A stretch of 64,000 nucleotides of DNA from positions 370,001-434,000 of the forward strand of contig JACJID010000006.1 in NCBI GenBank assembly GCA_014138725.1, read 5' to 3'. The stretch is from Kutzneria viridogrisea (GTDB taxonomy: Bacteria > Actinomycetota > Actinomycetes > Mycobacteriales > Pseudonocardiaceae). Shown here piece by piece: positions 39,801 to 48,811 of this stretch (position 1 is its first letter; the number at the start of each line of letters is the position of its first letter). The notes beneath the pieces are model-generated. The model searched no databases, was not told where the DNA came from, and worked only from the letters and a program-made list of their open reading frames with translations. The position numbers were made by a program, and so were the translations under genes.

Positions 39801-40738
39801 GCCGCGGCCTCCTTCTTTCGCTTCACGCGCCTGCGCGCCTTGGTGGAGGACGGGTCCAGGGCGTCGCGCAGCCCGTCACCGACCACGGCCACCGACAGGG
39901 AGATGAGGATCAGCATGATCGCCGGGGCGTAGAACAGCCACGGGAAGGTCAGCACCGAGTTGCTGCCGGTCTGGATCAGCGTGCCCAGCGAGATGTCCGG
40001 GGGCTGCACGCCGAAGCCGAAGTAGCTCAGGCCGGTCTCCTGCAACACGGCGCTGCCCACGTTGATCGTGGCGTCCACGATCAGCAGCGAGGCCATGTTG
40101 GGCAGGATGTGCTTGAAGATGATCCGCCACGAGGACTGGCCCATGAACCGGGCGGCGCTGACGTACTCGCGGGTCTTGAGCGTGAGCGTCATGCCGCGCA
40201 CGATCCGAGCGGTGATCATCCACTGGAACAGCACCAGCAGCACCACGAAGATCAGCCAGCTGGCCCCCTTGAACAGCGGGCTGGAGATGGAGATGATCAA
40301 GAACGAGGGCAGCACCAGCAGCAGGTCCACCAGCCACATCAGCGCGCGGTCGGTGAACCCGCCGAAGAAGCCCGCCGCGGCACCGACCACGGCCGACAGC
40401 AGTGTCGAGATCACCCCGACGAGCAGGCCGATCGTCAGCGACTTCTGCATGCCGCGCATGGTGGCCACGAACATGTCGGTGCCGATGTTGTCGGTGCCGA
40501 ACCAGTGCGTGACCGTGGGCGGGTCATAGGTCAGGTTGGTGTCGTGGAACTCGTAGCTGAACGGGGAGAACAGCGGGTAGCTGAAGGCCAGCACGTACAG
40601 CAGCACCAGCACCGCCAGCCCGGCCACCGACCACCTGTTGCGCAGGAACCTGCGCAGGGTCAGCCTGCTCCGCTTGACCGGGCGGCGCGCGGGAGCCTCC
40701 GCCACGGCCTGGTCGGCCTTGTTGTCGAGCACAGTCAT
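39797..40738 (-). CDS. Dipeptide ABC importer permease (DppC type)
   Basis: 313 aa. Cytoplasmic basic N-terminus, TM1 with [24 protein letters not shown], and the binding-protein-dependent permease core with the EAA-like loop ([25 protein letters not shown]). The C-terminal [22 protein letters not shown] is characteristic of DppC. Pairs with the 325-aa permease immediately upstream (13-nt gap) and overlaps the ATPase gene by 4 nt. Confidence 0.94.
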   Translation of the reverse strand: MTVLDNKADQAVAEAPARRPVKRSRLTLRRFLRNRWSVAGLAVLVLLYVLAFSYPLFSPFSYEFHDTNLTYDPPTVTHWFGTDNIGTDMFVATMRGMQKSLTIGLLVGVISTLLSAVVGAAAGFFGGFTDRALMWLVDLLLVLPSFLIISISSPLFKGASWLIFVVLLVLFQWMITARIVRGMTLTLKTREYVSAARFMGQSSWRIIFKHILPNMASLLIVDATINVGSAVLQETGLSYFGFGVQPPDISLGTLIQTGSNSVLTFPWLFYAPAIMLILISLSVAVVGDGLRDALDPSSTKARRRVKRKKEAAA

Positions 40739-40751
40739 CGCCGTTGTCCCC

Positions 40752-41729
40752 CTACACCCTGATCCGCGGGTCGAGCAGCGCGTACAACACGTCGGAGAGC
40801 CAGCCCGAGACCAGCACGCACACCGCGACGAACAGGGTCACCGTGGCCGTGATGTTGGTGTCCTGGTCGTTGATGCCCTGGATCAGCCACTGGCCCATAC
40901 CCTGCCAGTTGAAGATGCTCTCGGTGAACACACCGCCCACGATCACCAGGCCGAAGCCGAAGGCGAACAGCGTGGCCATCGGGATCAGCGCGGTGCGCAG
41001 GCCGTGCTTGAAGAACGCCCTGCGGCGGGTCAGCCCCTTGGCCTGGGCGGTCCGCAGGAAGTCGCTGCCCAGCACGTCGAGCATGGCGCTGCGCTGGTAC
41101 CGGCTGTAATAAGCGATCTGAATCAGGGCGATGGTCACCGTTGGCACGATCAGGTAGCGCAGCCGCTCGCCGAATCCCTCCAACCAGCCCAGTTGGCTCA
41201 GGTCGTTCGGGCCCTCACCGGTGAACTGCAACCACTCCGAGCCGGTCGCGGTGTTGATGCTCTGCGCCACCTGTTTGACCAGTGGTCCCAACACGAACAC
41301 CGGCGTCGCCAATACCACGTAGGAGAAGAACGTGGCGGCGTAATCGGTGAACTTGTACTGCCGCACCGCACTGGCCACCCCGACCAGCACGCCGAGCAGG
41401 ATGCCCACCGTGACGCCGAGCAGGAACAACCGCAGGCTCACCCCGGCACGCCTGCCCAGTTCCTCGGTGATGGCGTGGTCCGTGGTGGTCTGCCCGAAGT
41501 CCCCGCGCAGCACTCCTTCGCCCCAGGTCAGGAAGCGCTGGGGGATCGGCTGATCCAGGTGCAGCTGCACGCGCTTGGCCTCGATGGTCGCCGCGGGTGG
41601 CGGCGGGTTGTGCTGCCTGAGCAGGCTCAACGGGTCGAAGGCGATCGAGGACAGCGTGAAGGACAGGAACGTCGCCACCACGCAGAGCACCAGGTAGTTG
41701 AGCAGGCGACGGATCAGGAAACCGAGCAT
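40752..41729 (-). CDS. Dipeptide ABC importer permease (DppB type)
   Basis: 325 aa. N-terminal MLGFLIRRLLNYLVLCVVATFLSF, then the DppB-specific periplasmic segment with IPQRFLTWGEGVLRGDFGQT, and the EAA loop (LRTAQAKGLTRRRAFFKHGLRTALIPMATLF). It ends SDVLYALLDPRIRV. First gene of the importer operon, with GGAGG about 10 nt upstream of the ATG. The 253 nt up to the PadR-like gene should carry the operon promoter; I could not assign boxes. Confidence 0.94.
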   Translation of the reverse strand: MLGFLIRRLLNYLVLCVVATFLSFTLSSIAFDPLSLLRQHNPPPPAATIEAKRVQLHLDQPIPQRFLTWGEGVLRGDFGQTTTDHAITEELGRRAGVSLRLFLLGVTVGILLGVLVGVASAVRQYKFTDYAATFFSYVVLATPVFVLGPLVKQVAQSINTATGSEWLQFTGEGPNDLSQLGWLEGFGERLRYLIVPTVTIALIQIAYYSRYQRSAMLDVLGSDFLRTAQAKGLTRRRAFFKHGLRTALIPMATLFAFGFGLVIVGGVFTESIFNWQGMGQWLIQGINDQDTNITATVTLFVAVCVLVSGWLSDVLYALLDPRIRV

Positions 41730-41982
41730 CGGTTCATCGCCTCCGGTGGGCGGCGGCGAACGCTGCTGGGTTGGCGGTGGTCAGTGCGGTCACGCGGGCA
41801 TTCTGGGGGCTGCGTGCGGTGCGCGCCATCCTCCGCAGGTCGGGTCCTTGGGCCAAACGGGTAACGGCACAACCGCGCACTGGTCCGGATGGCTCAACCA
41901 CAAGCCGTATCGCGATCAGCCACAGTGGACTGAACGGCAGACCATTGTGGACAGCCGCGCGCTCGCGTGGCACCGTGGAGGT

Positions 41983-42483
41983 GTGTCAGAACTGAACGCA
42001 ACTGCCGCCGCACTGCTCGGGTTGCTCCACGAAGGCCCCAAGACCGGCGGCCAACTGGTCGCCGCTGCCGGTGAGCGCTTCGGCGCGTTCTTCAGCGTGA
42101 CCCGCAGCCAGGTGTACCGCGAACTGCCCGCGCTGGCCGAGGCAGGACTGTTGAAGCTGGGCAAGCAGGGACCGCGCTCCAGCCAGCAGTACCTGATCAC
42201 GGCCAACGGCAAGAAGGTCTTCAAGGCGTGGCTGACCACCGAGCCGGGCCCCGACCACCTGCGCAGCCCGCTGATCCTGCGACTGGTGCACGCCAGCTCG
42301 CTGACGGCCAAGCAGCGCCAGCAGCTGGTCGACTCGGCGAAGGGCGTCTACGGCGCCGAGCAGGAGACGCACAAGCTCGCCGTCAAGGCCGCTGAGGACC
42401 CCTACGCCAAAGCGGTGGCCGAGTTCGCGCTGGCTCACGCCAAGGCCGTGCTCAAGCTGCTGGACAGCATCCCCACCAGCTGA
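41983..42483 (+). CDS. PadR-like transcriptional regulator
   Basis: 166 aa, GTG start. The winged helix (AAALLGLLHEGPKTGGQLVAAAGERFGAFFSVTRSQVYRELPALAEAGLLKLGKQGPRSSQQYLITANGKKVFKAWL) fits PadR, followed by a helical C-terminal dimerisation part (QRQQLVDSAKGVYGAEQETHKLAVKAA). Divergent from dppB, so it may control the importer operon and itself; no palindromic PadR operator could be fixed by eye. The open frame continues upstream to 41698 but is not protein-like there. Confidence 0.8.
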   Translation: MSELNATAAALLGLLHEGPKTGGQLVAAAGERFGAFFSVTRSQVYRELPALAEAGLLKLGKQGPRSSQQYLITANGKKVFKAWLTTEPGPDHLRSPLILRLVHASSLTAKQRQQLVDSAKGVYGAEQETHKLAVKAAEDPYAKAVAEFALAHAKAVLKLLDSIPTS

Positions 42484-42551
42484 GGTGCTCTCCGGTACCG
42501 TCGGGCCAACCGCCCGGCGGTACCGGCGCGCCCTGACGTAGGCTTTTCTTC

Positions 42552-43652
42552 GTGAACCCGGACGTCGAAGCCGACCTCAAGGAACTCTCCGCCACGCTGG
42601 CCAACGTCGAGGCGGTGATGGACCTCGACAAGCTGCGTGCCGACATCGGGGCGCTGGAGGCCGAGGCGGCCCGTCCGGACCTGTGGGACGACGCCGAGAA
42701 CGCGCAGAAGGTCACCAGCCAGCTCTCGCACAAGCAGGGCGAGCTGCGCAGGGTCGGCGGTCTGCGGCAGCGCCTCGACGACGTGGCCGTGCTCTACGAA
42801 CTGGCGGAGGACGCCGAGGACGCGGACAGCGCCGCCGAGGCCGACGCGGAGCGGGCCAAGCTGCGCGAGGACATCTCCTCGCTGGAGGTCCGCACCCTGC
42901 TGTCCGGGGAGTACGACGAGCGCCAGGCGCTGGTCACCATCCGGTCGGAGGCCGGTGGCGTGGACGCCGCCGACTTCGCCGAGATGCTGATGCGCATGTA
43001 CCTGCGCTGGGCCGAGCGGCACTCGTACCCCACCGAGGTCTACGACACCTCCTACGCCGAAGAGGCGGGCATCAAGTCGGCGACCTTCCAGGTCAAGGCC
43101 CCCTACGCCTACGGCACGCTGTCCGTGGAGCAGGGCACGCACCGGCTGGTGCGCATCTCCCCGTTCGACAACCAGGGCCGCCGGCAGACCTCCTTCGCCG
43201 GGGTCGAGGTGGTGCCCGTGGTGGAGCAGACCGACCACGTGGACATCGACGAGAAGGACCTGCGGGTGGACGTGTACCGCTCCTCGGGTCCCGGTGGCCA
43301 GGGCGTGAACACCACCGACTCCGCCGTGCGGCTGACCCACATCCCGACCGGCATCGTGGTCTCCTGCCAGAACGAGCGTTCCCAGCTCCAGAACAAGGCC
43401 TCGGCCATGGCCGTGTTGCAGGCCAAGCTGCTGGAGAAGCGCCGCCAGGAGGAGCAGGCCAAGATCAACGCCCTGAAGGGCGACGGCGGCTCCAGCTGGG
43501 GCAACCAGATGCGCTCCTACGTGCTGCACCCGTACCAGATGGTCAAGGACCTGCGCACCGAGCACGAGGTGGGCAACCCCTCGTCGGTGCTGGACGGGGA
43601 CATCGACGGCTTCCTGGAGGCGGGGATCAGGTGGCGGAGGCAGGGGAACTGA
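42552..43652 (+). CDS. prfB: Peptide chain release factor 2
   Basis: 366 aa, GTG start. Recognises UGA/UAA: the codon-reading tripeptide SPF is at 203-205, and GGQ at 248-250 ([20 protein letters not shown]) triggers peptidyl-tRNA hydrolysis. The frame is continuous from the start, so there is no programmed +1 frameshift as in E. coli. It precedes ftsE-ftsX-smpB as in mycobacteria, but here separated from ftsE by 503 nt of repeat-rich sequence. Confidence 0.97.
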   Translation: MNPDVEADLKELSATLANVEAVMDLDKLRADIGALEAEAARPDLWDDAENAQKVTSQLSHKQGELRRVGGLRQRLDDVAVLYELAEDAEDADSAAEADAERAKLREDISSLEVRTLLSGEYDERQALVTIRSEAGGVDAADFAEMLMRMYLRWAERHSYPTEVYDTSYAEEAGIKSATFQVKAPYAYGTLSVEQGTHRLVRISPFDNQGRRQTSFAGVEVVPVVEQTDHVDIDEKDLRVDVYRSSGPGGQGVNTTDSAVRLTHIPTGIVVSCQNERSQLQNKASAMAVLQAKLLEKRRQEEQAKINALKGDGGSSWGNQMRSYVLHPYQMVKDLRTEHEVGNPSSVLDGDIDGFLEAGIRWRRQGN

Positions 43653-43675
43653 GCCCGCTGCGCCCGTCGGTGACC

Positions 43676-43767
43676 GGGACTCGCGCGCCCCAGGCCGGGA
43701 CTCGCGCATGAACCGGCGAGTCCTGCTCTCCGGTACGCGACTCCCGCGCGCAGGAGGGCGAGTCCCG
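43676..43767. repeat. Second 21-bp repeat island, two direct and about three inverted units
   Basis: Units start at 43676 and 43697 with GGGACTCGC, then the orientation flips and GAGTCC/GACTCCC/GAGTCCC cores follow at 43718, 43739 and 43760, again every 21 bp. Same core and period as the 17.4-18.4 kb array. It lies 24 nt after prfB. The rest of 43768-43880 holds only a small hairpin (GCGATCC/GGATCGC, 43864-43880). Confidence 0.85.
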
Positions 43768-43880
43768 TTTGCGGGGTTGCTCGGGTCGCCCGCTGGACTG
43801 ATGCGGGCTCTCCCGAGCGGGCGTGGGTGTCGGTCCTGACGGCTGTGCCCGCTTCGCTCTCTGCGATCCTCCGGATCGCG

Positions 43881-43980
43881 GCGTCTTCGCTGAGGTCCGG
43901 TCTCTTCCCTTGTCCCGAGATGATCACTGGAAAGATGTGATCATCTCGGGCCTGCGGTCCAGAGACCGGCGCGAAGACGC
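43881..43980. repeat. 100-nt three-tier palindrome between prfB and ftsE
   Basis: Three nested perfect stems: GCGTCTTCGC (43881-43890) with 43971-43980; CCGGTCTCT (43897-43905) with 43961-43969; CCCGAGATGATCAC (43914-43927) with 43937-43950, around the loop TGGAAAGAT. In all 33 bp pair. There is no T tract. It could be a structured RNA, a cruciform or a protein-binding site; 43981-44155 has no further identifiable element apart from the expected ftsE promoter. Confidence 0.85.
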
Positions 43981-44155
43981 GGGCCCGGGGGTTGGGACCT
44001 GTTTGCTCCGGTTGAGTATGGGGTGCGGCCGATCGGTCACCGAGCTGCGCGGATTGCCACCCAATGTGAGTTCCGTGTGAGGTCAAGCTGAGAAAATGTC
44101 ACTCGGACGGGGCTAGATGTCGACCTGGTAACGGTCGCGGGTAAGCTCGCCGATC

Positions 44156-44845
44156 GTGATCCGGCTCGAACACGTCACCAAGGTCTACAAGACCTCGACC
44201 AGGCCCGCTCTCGACAACGTGTCGGTGGAGATGGGCAAGGGCGAGTTCGTGTTCCTCATCGGGCCGTCCGGCTCGGGGAAGTCGACCTTCCTCCGACTGC
44301 TGTTGCGCGAAGAGGTGCCCAGCAAGGGGCGCGTCTACGTGTCCAACTTCGACGTGGCCAAGATGGCCCGCCGCCGGGTGCCCCGGCTGCGGCAGTCCAT
44401 TGGCTGCGTCTTCCAGGACTTCCGCCTGCTGGCCACCAAGACGGTGGCCGAGAACGTCGCCTTCGCCCTGGAGGTGATCGGCAAGCCCCGGCACACCATC
44501 GTCAAGGTGGTGCCCGAGGTGCTCCAGCTGGTCGGCCTGGACGGCAAGGCCGACCGCATGCCCAACGAGCTCTCCGGCGGTGAGCAGCAGCGCGTCGCCA
44601 TCGCGCGGGCCTTCGTCAACCGGCCGCTGGTGCTGCTGGCCGACGAGCCCACCGGAAACCTCGACCCCGACACCAGCCAGGACATCATGCTGCTGCTGGA
44701 GCGGATCAACCGCACCGGCACCACCGTGCTGATGGCCACCCACGACCACTCGATCGTCGACTCCATGCGGCGCAGGGTGGTGGAGCTCGACCACGGCAAG
44801 GTCATCCGTGACGACGCCAGGGGCGTCTACGGAGTCGGCCGCTAG
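44156..44845 (+). CDS. ftsE: Cell division ATP-binding protein FtsE
   Basis: 229 aa, GTG start. Walker [10 protein letters not shown] (36-44), Q-loop CVFQDFRLL, signature LSGGEQQR (139-146), Walker B LVLLADEP (158-165), H-loop THD. With FtsX it forms the complex that activates peptidoglycan hydrolases across the membrane during growth and division. The ftsX start follows at 69 nt. Confidence 0.97.
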   Translation: MIRLEHVTKVYKTSTRPALDNVSVEMGKGEFVFLIGPSGSGKSTFLRLLLREEVPSKGRVYVSNFDVAKMARRRVPRLRQSIGCVFQDFRLLATKTVAENVAFALEVIGKPRHTIVKVVPEVLQLVGLDGKADRMPNELSGGEQQRVAIARAFVNRPLVLLADEPTGNLDPDTSQDIMLLLERINRTGTTVLMATHDHSIVDSMRRRVVELDHGKVIRDDARGVYGVGR

Positions 44846-44914
44846 CTCCGCGACAGTGCCCGCCCCCGTCCGGGCACTCCCACACCCCCCGAGCCCCGAG
44901 GAACCCCAAGTCCG

Positions 44915-45817
44915 ATGCGTGCCAGTTTCGTCTTCAGCGAAGTGATCACCGGTCTGCGCAGGAACATCACGATGACCGTCGCGATGATCCTGACCACCGC
45001 GATCTCGCTCGGCCTGCTCGGCGGCGGGCTCCTGGTCGTCCGCATGATCGACAAGATGCAGTTGGTCTACTCGGACAAGGTGCAGGTCGTGGTCAGCCTG
45101 ACCGACGACATCAGCGCCAACGACAAGAGCTGCTCCTCCGCGCTGTGCACCAAGCTGCTGCACGACCTGCAGGGTGCCGCCAACGTGGAGGGCGTCACCT
45201 TCGAGAACCGCGACCACACCTTCGAGCGGTTCAAGCAGCTGTTCGCGGCCAACCCCGAGCTGGTCAAGCTGACCAGGCCCGAGTCGCTGCCCGCCTCGCT
45301 GCAGGTCAAGCTGGTGGACTCCAGCAAGTCCGACGCGCTGGTCAAGGCGTTCAGCAACCAGCCGGGCGTGAAGAACGTCAACGACCAGAACGCCTTCCTG
45401 CAGAAGATCTTCAGCGCGCTGGGGCAATTCCGGTTCATCGTGTTCGGCATCGCGGTGGCGGTGGCGGTCGCGGCGGTGCTGCTGATCTTCAACACGATCC
45501 AGCTGTCCGCCTTCACCCGCCGCACGGAGGTGGGCATCATGCGGCTGGTGGGCGCCACCCGGTGGTACACGCAGCTGCCGTTCCTCATCGAGGCGGTGGT
45601 GGCGGGCATCATCGGCTCGCTGCTGGGCATCATCCTGCTCGCGGTGCTCAAGGTGACCCTGTTCGACCAGGTGCTCGGCGGGCTGGCCTCCTCCAGCGTG
45701 CTGCCCAGGCTGGACATGCTCGACGTGGTCGCGATCTCCCCGGTGCTGGTGCTGGTGGCCGCGGTCATCTCGGCGATCACCGGCTACGTCACGCTGCGCC
45801 TGTACGTCAGGCTCTAA
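44915..45817 (+). CDS. ftsX: Cell division protein FtsX
   Basis: 300 aa, starting MRASFVFSEVITGLRRNITMTVAMILTTAISLGLLGGGLLV. Four transmembrane helices: about 21-43, then three after residue 165 (RFIVFGIAVAVAVAAVLLIF and following). A large extracytoplasmic loop (about 44-165) is expected to contact hydrolase partners; it has a cysteine pair (KSCSSALC). The FtsX core VGIMRLVGATRWYTQLPFLIEAVVAGIIGSLLG is present. Partner of FtsE. Confidence 0.96.
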   Translation: MRASFVFSEVITGLRRNITMTVAMILTTAISLGLLGGGLLVVRMIDKMQLVYSDKVQVVVSLTDDISANDKSCSSALCTKLLHDLQGAANVEGVTFENRDHTFERFKQLFAANPELVKLTRPESLPASLQVKLVDSSKSDALVKAFSNQPGVKNVNDQNAFLQKIFSALGQFRFIVFGIAVAVAVAAVLLIFNTIQLSAFTRRTEVGIMRLVGATRWYTQLPFLIEAVVAGIIGSLLGIILLAVLKVTLFDQVLGGLASSSVLPRLDMLDVVAISPVLVLVAAVISAITGYVTLRLYVRL

Positions 45818-45848
45818 TCCGCTGGTCACCGGGACGTAAACTGGTCAC

Positions 45849-46328
45849 ATGCCCAAAGAACGCGGCAACAAGGTGATCGCGTCGAACCGCAAGGCGCGAC
45901 ACGATTACGCCATCATGGACACCTACGAGTGCGGTGTCGTGCTGATGGGTACCGAGGTCAAGAGCCTTCGTGCGGGGCGAGCGTCCCTAGTGGACGCCTT
46001 CGCCACTGTGGACGACGGCGAGATCTGGCTGCGCGGGCTGCACATCGCCGAGTACGAGATGGGCACGTGGACCAACCACGAGCCGCGGCGTAACCGCAAG
46101 CTGCTGCTGCACAAGGGCGAGATCCTCAAGCTGATCGGCAAGACCAAGGAGTCCGGGCTGAGCCTGGTCCCGCTGTCCATGTACTTCAAGGACGGCAAGG
46201 TCAAGGTGGAACTGGCGCTGGCCAAGGGCAAGAAGGCCTACGACAAGCGGCAGGACCTGGCCAAGCGGGACGCCCAGCGCGAGGTCTCCCGCGCGGTCGG
46301 CCGGTGGAACAAGGGGCGCAGGGACTAG
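45849..46328 (+). CDS. smpB: SsrA-binding protein SmpB
   Basis: 159 aa, complete. [39 protein letters not shown] is the typical SmpB start, followed by [17 protein letters not shown] and the basic C-terminal tail [32 protein letters not shown] that enters the mRNA channel. It works with tmRNA to rescue stalled ribosomes; ssrA lies about 2 kb downstream on the same strand. 31 nt after ftsX. Confidence 0.97.
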   Translation: MPKERGNKVIASNRKARHDYAIMDTYECGVVLMGTEVKSLRAGRASLVDAFATVDDGEIWLRGLHIAEYEMGTWTNHEPRRNRKLLLHKGEILKLIGKTKESGLSLVPLSMYFKDGKVKVELALAKGKKAYDKRQDLAKRDAQREVSRAVGRWNKGRRD

Positions 46329-47218
46329 TGCCCGGCAGCGATGCCGAGCTGGCGCGGTGGGTGCGCTCGCTCGGCCTGCCCGGGCTGGTCGACCTGCACC
46401 TGCACTTCATGCCGCAGTCCGTGCTGGACAAGGTGTGGCGCTACTTCGACCAGGCCGCCCAGCACTACGGCACCGAGTGGCCCATCCAGTACCGGCTGCC
46501 CGAGCAGCGTCGCGTCGAGGTGCTCGGCGAGCTGGGCGTGATCCGCTACGCCCCGCTGGTGTACGCGCACAAGCCGGGCATGGCCCAGTGGCTCACCGAG
46601 TGGGCGCTGGACTTCGGCGCGCGCACTCCCTGCGCCGTGCCGACCGCCACCGTCTTCCCCGAACCGGGCGCCGCCGACTACCTCGGCGCCGCACTGGAAG
46701 CCGGCGCCCGCTGCGTGAAGCTGCACGTGCAGGTCGGCGGCTTCGACCCCCGTGACGAGCTGCTCGACCCCGCCTGGGGGCTGATCGCCGAGGCCGGAGT
46801 GCCCGCCGTGGTCCACTGCGGACACGGGCCCGCGCGCGGCAAGTACACCGGGCTGGACCTGTTCGAGCAGGTGCTGCGCAGGCACCCCCGGCTGACCGCC
46901 GTGCTCGCCCACGCGGGCATGCCCGACTACGAGACCGCCGTGCGGCTGGCGCTGCGCCACGAGCGCGTGCACCTGGACACCACCATGGTCGGCACCGGGT
47001 TCAGCGAGGACATCGCCCCGCTGCCCGCCGACTGGCCCGCGCTGCTGGTCGAGCTGGGCGACCGGATCGTGCTCGGCAGCGACTTCCCGAACATCCCCTA
47101 CGAGTACGCCCACCAGGTGCAGGCCATCGCGGGCTGGGCCGCAGCCGACGACCGGCTGGGCGAGCCCTTCCTGCGCCGGGTGCTGCACGACACCCCGTTG
47201 AGGCTGCTCGGCGGCTGA
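46328..47218 (+). CDS. Amidohydrolase family protein (TIM-barrel, metal-dependent)
   Basis: 296 aa. The GTG shares one base with the smpB stop. VDLHLHF (H24, H26) is the metal-binding HxH, VVHCGHG and LAHAGMPDY supply further ligands, and LGSDFPNIPYEY near the end carries the conserved Asp. This matches amidohydrolase-2 proteins (decarboxylase or lactonase-like hydrolases); the substrate is unknown. Its place after smpB suggests co-transcription but no functional link is evident. A long perfect inverted repeat starts 7 nt after the stop. Confidence 0.88.
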   Translation: MPGSDAELARWVRSLGLPGLVDLHLHFMPQSVLDKVWRYFDQAAQHYGTEWPIQYRLPEQRRVEVLGELGVIRYAPLVYAHKPGMAQWLTEWALDFGARTPCAVPTATVFPEPGAADYLGAALEAGARCVKLHVQVGGFDPRDELLDPAWGLIAEAGVPAVVHCGHGPARGKYTGLDLFEQVLRRHPRLTAVLAHAGMPDYETAVRLALRHERVHLDTTMVGTGFSEDIAPLPADWPALLVELGDRIVLGSDFPNIPYEYAHQVQAIAGWAAADDRLGEPFLRRVLHDTPLRLLGG

Positions 47219-47224
47219 ACCGCG

Positions 47225-47279
47225 CGCCGTGAAGGTGGCTTTCACTGCACTGAGCGCAGTGAAAGCCACCTTCACGGCG
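47225..47279. repeat. Dispersed long inverted repeat, copy A
   Basis: Perfect arms of 24 bp (47225-47248 and 47256-47279) around the loop ACTGAGC. The arm contains GTGAAGGTGGCTTTCACTGC. A near-identical element occurs at 62434-62482. It lies directly after the amidohydrolase stop and may act as terminator. The 96 nt up to the EamA gene hold no other feature. Confidence 0.92.
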
Positions 47280-47375
47280 TTTTGCTCGCACATGTGAGCC
47301 GATTCACCTGCCGTGGATCGTCCGGATCCTGGTCGTGATTTCCGTCGATCATGCGCCTTCAGGGACAATTCCCAG

Positions 47376-48239
47376 GTGAGTTGGCTGGTGCTGTCCCTGA
47401 TCGCGGCCTTGGGCTACGGCCTGAGCGACTTCGTCGGTGGGCTCGCCGCACGCCGCGTGCACGTGCTGCGCGTGGTGCTGCTCAGCTACCCGGTCGGGCT
47501 GGCCGGGCTGCTGCTCATCGCCCCGCTCGCCGGCGGCTCGCTCAGTACCCAGAGCACGCTGCTCGCCCTGGCGGGCGGCGTCGCCAACGGGCTGGCCATC
47601 ATCTGGTTCTACGGGGCGCTGGCCTCCGGTCCGATGAACGTGGTGTCCCCGCTGACCGCCCTGCTCGTCGCCGGGCTGCCGCTGCTGTACGGGCTGGTCA
47701 CCGGCGAGCAACTGGGCCCGGTGGCCATCGGTGGCGCGGTGCTCGCCGTGATCGCCGTGGTGCTGGTCAGCCGCGAGGAGCGCTCCGCGGTGGACGAGGG
47801 CGCCCCGGTGCGGTTCACCGCGAAGGTCGGCTGGCTCACCGTGGGCTCCGGTGCCGCGTTCGCCGTCTACTTCGTGCTGCTGGACAAGATCGACCACAGC
47901 TCTGGCCTGTGGCCGCTGGTGGTGGCCAGGTCCTCGGCCACCGTGCTGGTGCTCGTCTCCGCGCTGGTCGCCAGGCAACTGCGGCTCCCCCAGCGCCCCG
48001 AGTTGCTGCTCGCGGGCTCCGCGGGCCTGCTCGACGTGCTGTGCAACACCTCGTTCCTGTTCGCGCTGCGCTCCGGCATGCTCTCGGTCGTCAGCGTGCT
48101 GACCTCGCTCTACCCCGCCGCGACCGTGCTGATGGCCCGCATCGTGCTCGGCGAGCGCACCGGCCGCGTGCAGCGCGTCGGCCTCGTGCTGGCCGCCGTG
48201 TCCGTCACGCTCATCGCCACCGGTTCCTCGGCAGCGTGA
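47376..48239 (+). CDS. EamA/DMT family transporter
   Basis: 287 aa with about ten hydrophobic helices in two EamA repeats (SWLVLSLIAALGYGLSDFVGGLAARRV...; VGWLTVGSGAAFAVYFVLLDKI...). Drug/metabolite exporters of this type move small solutes outward; the substrate is unknown. The GTG at 47376 puts the first helix at the N-terminus as usual; the longer frame upstream starts outside the family pattern. It ends 57 nt before the tmRNA. Confidence 0.88.
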   Translation: MSWLVLSLIAALGYGLSDFVGGLAARRVHVLRVVLLSYPVGLAGLLLIAPLAGGSLSTQSTLLALAGGVANGLAIIWFYGALASGPMNVVSPLTALLVAGLPLLYGLVTGEQLGPVAIGGAVLAVIAVVLVSREERSAVDEGAPVRFTAKVGWLTVGSGAAFAVYFVLLDKIDHSSGLWPLVVARSSATVLVLVSALVARQLRLPQRPELLLAGSAGLLDVLCNTSFLFALRSGMLSVVSVLTSLYPAATVLMARIVLGERTGRVQRVGLVLAAVSVTLIATGSSAA

Positions 48240-48296
48240 ACCCGGATGATCCGCGGGGCTCGAGGCGTTATCCTGTAGGAGACGATCCACCAACTA

Positions 48297-48668
48297 GGGG
48301 GTGAACGGTTTCGACTCTGGACGTTGAGTCAGGGGAAGCGTGTAGGTGCAGGCGAGAGACCACCTTCAAGCGTCATCGCAAACCAATAAGCGCCAAGACG
48401 AACAGTCAGCGCGACTTCGCCCTCGCTGCCTAAGCAGCCAGTGCGAGTCTGTCGGCCTGGGACCGCCTCCGACCCAGTGTCCGGCATCAGCTAGGAGGCT
48501 AAACCGCTAGTCCCGGTCGCGGGGGCTGGCGGGACATCCACAGCGACTGGGCCCGTCACACCGTCTCGTCCGCGTGAACGGTGGGGCCGAGCAGAGGCAC
48601 AGCGGACTGCACACGGAGAAGCCCTGGTGAGGCGACAGAGGACCCGGGTTCGATTCCCGGCACCTCCA
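48297..48668 (+). ncRNA. ssrA: Transfer-messenger RNA (tmRNA)
   Basis: 372 nt. The 5' GGGGGTG pairs with the 3' CACCTCC (acceptor stem, discriminator A), and the T arm GGGTTCGATTCCC is present; CCA is not encoded. The tag reading frame at 48393-48434 gives AKTNSQRDFALAA followed by TAA, ending in the ALAA degradation signal. A -10-like TATCCT at 48269-48274 suggests a short processed 5' leader. It works with SmpB (45849-46328). Confidence 0.97.
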
Positions 48669-48676
48669 CGCTGCGG

Positions 48677-48707
48677 ACGGCTCGTGCTCGTGAAGAGCAC
48701 GAGCCGT
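48677..48707 (+). terminator. tmRNA terminator
   Basis: ACGGCTCGTGCT (48677-48688) pairs with AGCACGAGCCGT (48696-48707), followed by TTGGCGTTT; 8 nt after the mature tmRNA 3' end. Confidence 0.8.
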
Positions 48708-48725
48708 TTGGCGTTTCGGGCGCCT

Positions 48726-48780
48726 TCTGGGGGCCGAGCCCCCAGACCCCACGCCGGGGCGCTGCCCCGGACCCCGGCGT
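48726..48780. repeat. Paired GC-rich hairpins downstream of tmRNA
   Basis: Hairpin 1 is TCTGGGGGC/GCCCCCAGA (48726-48746); hairpin 2 is ACGCCGGGG (48751-48759) with CCCCGGCGT (48772-48780). The arrangement, and the GGGGCT-rich composition, resemble the elements downstream of both initiator tRNA genes (28319-28366 and 28821-28868). Confidence 0.65.
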
Positions 48781-48811
48781 ACTGGCTCGCTGGAAGCAAG
48801 CGTTTGCGGGG

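Noticed and set aside
42552-43652. Programmed frameshift in prfB
   Set aside because: The reading frame is uninterrupted from GTG through GGQ; no slippery CTTTGA site with early stop is present.
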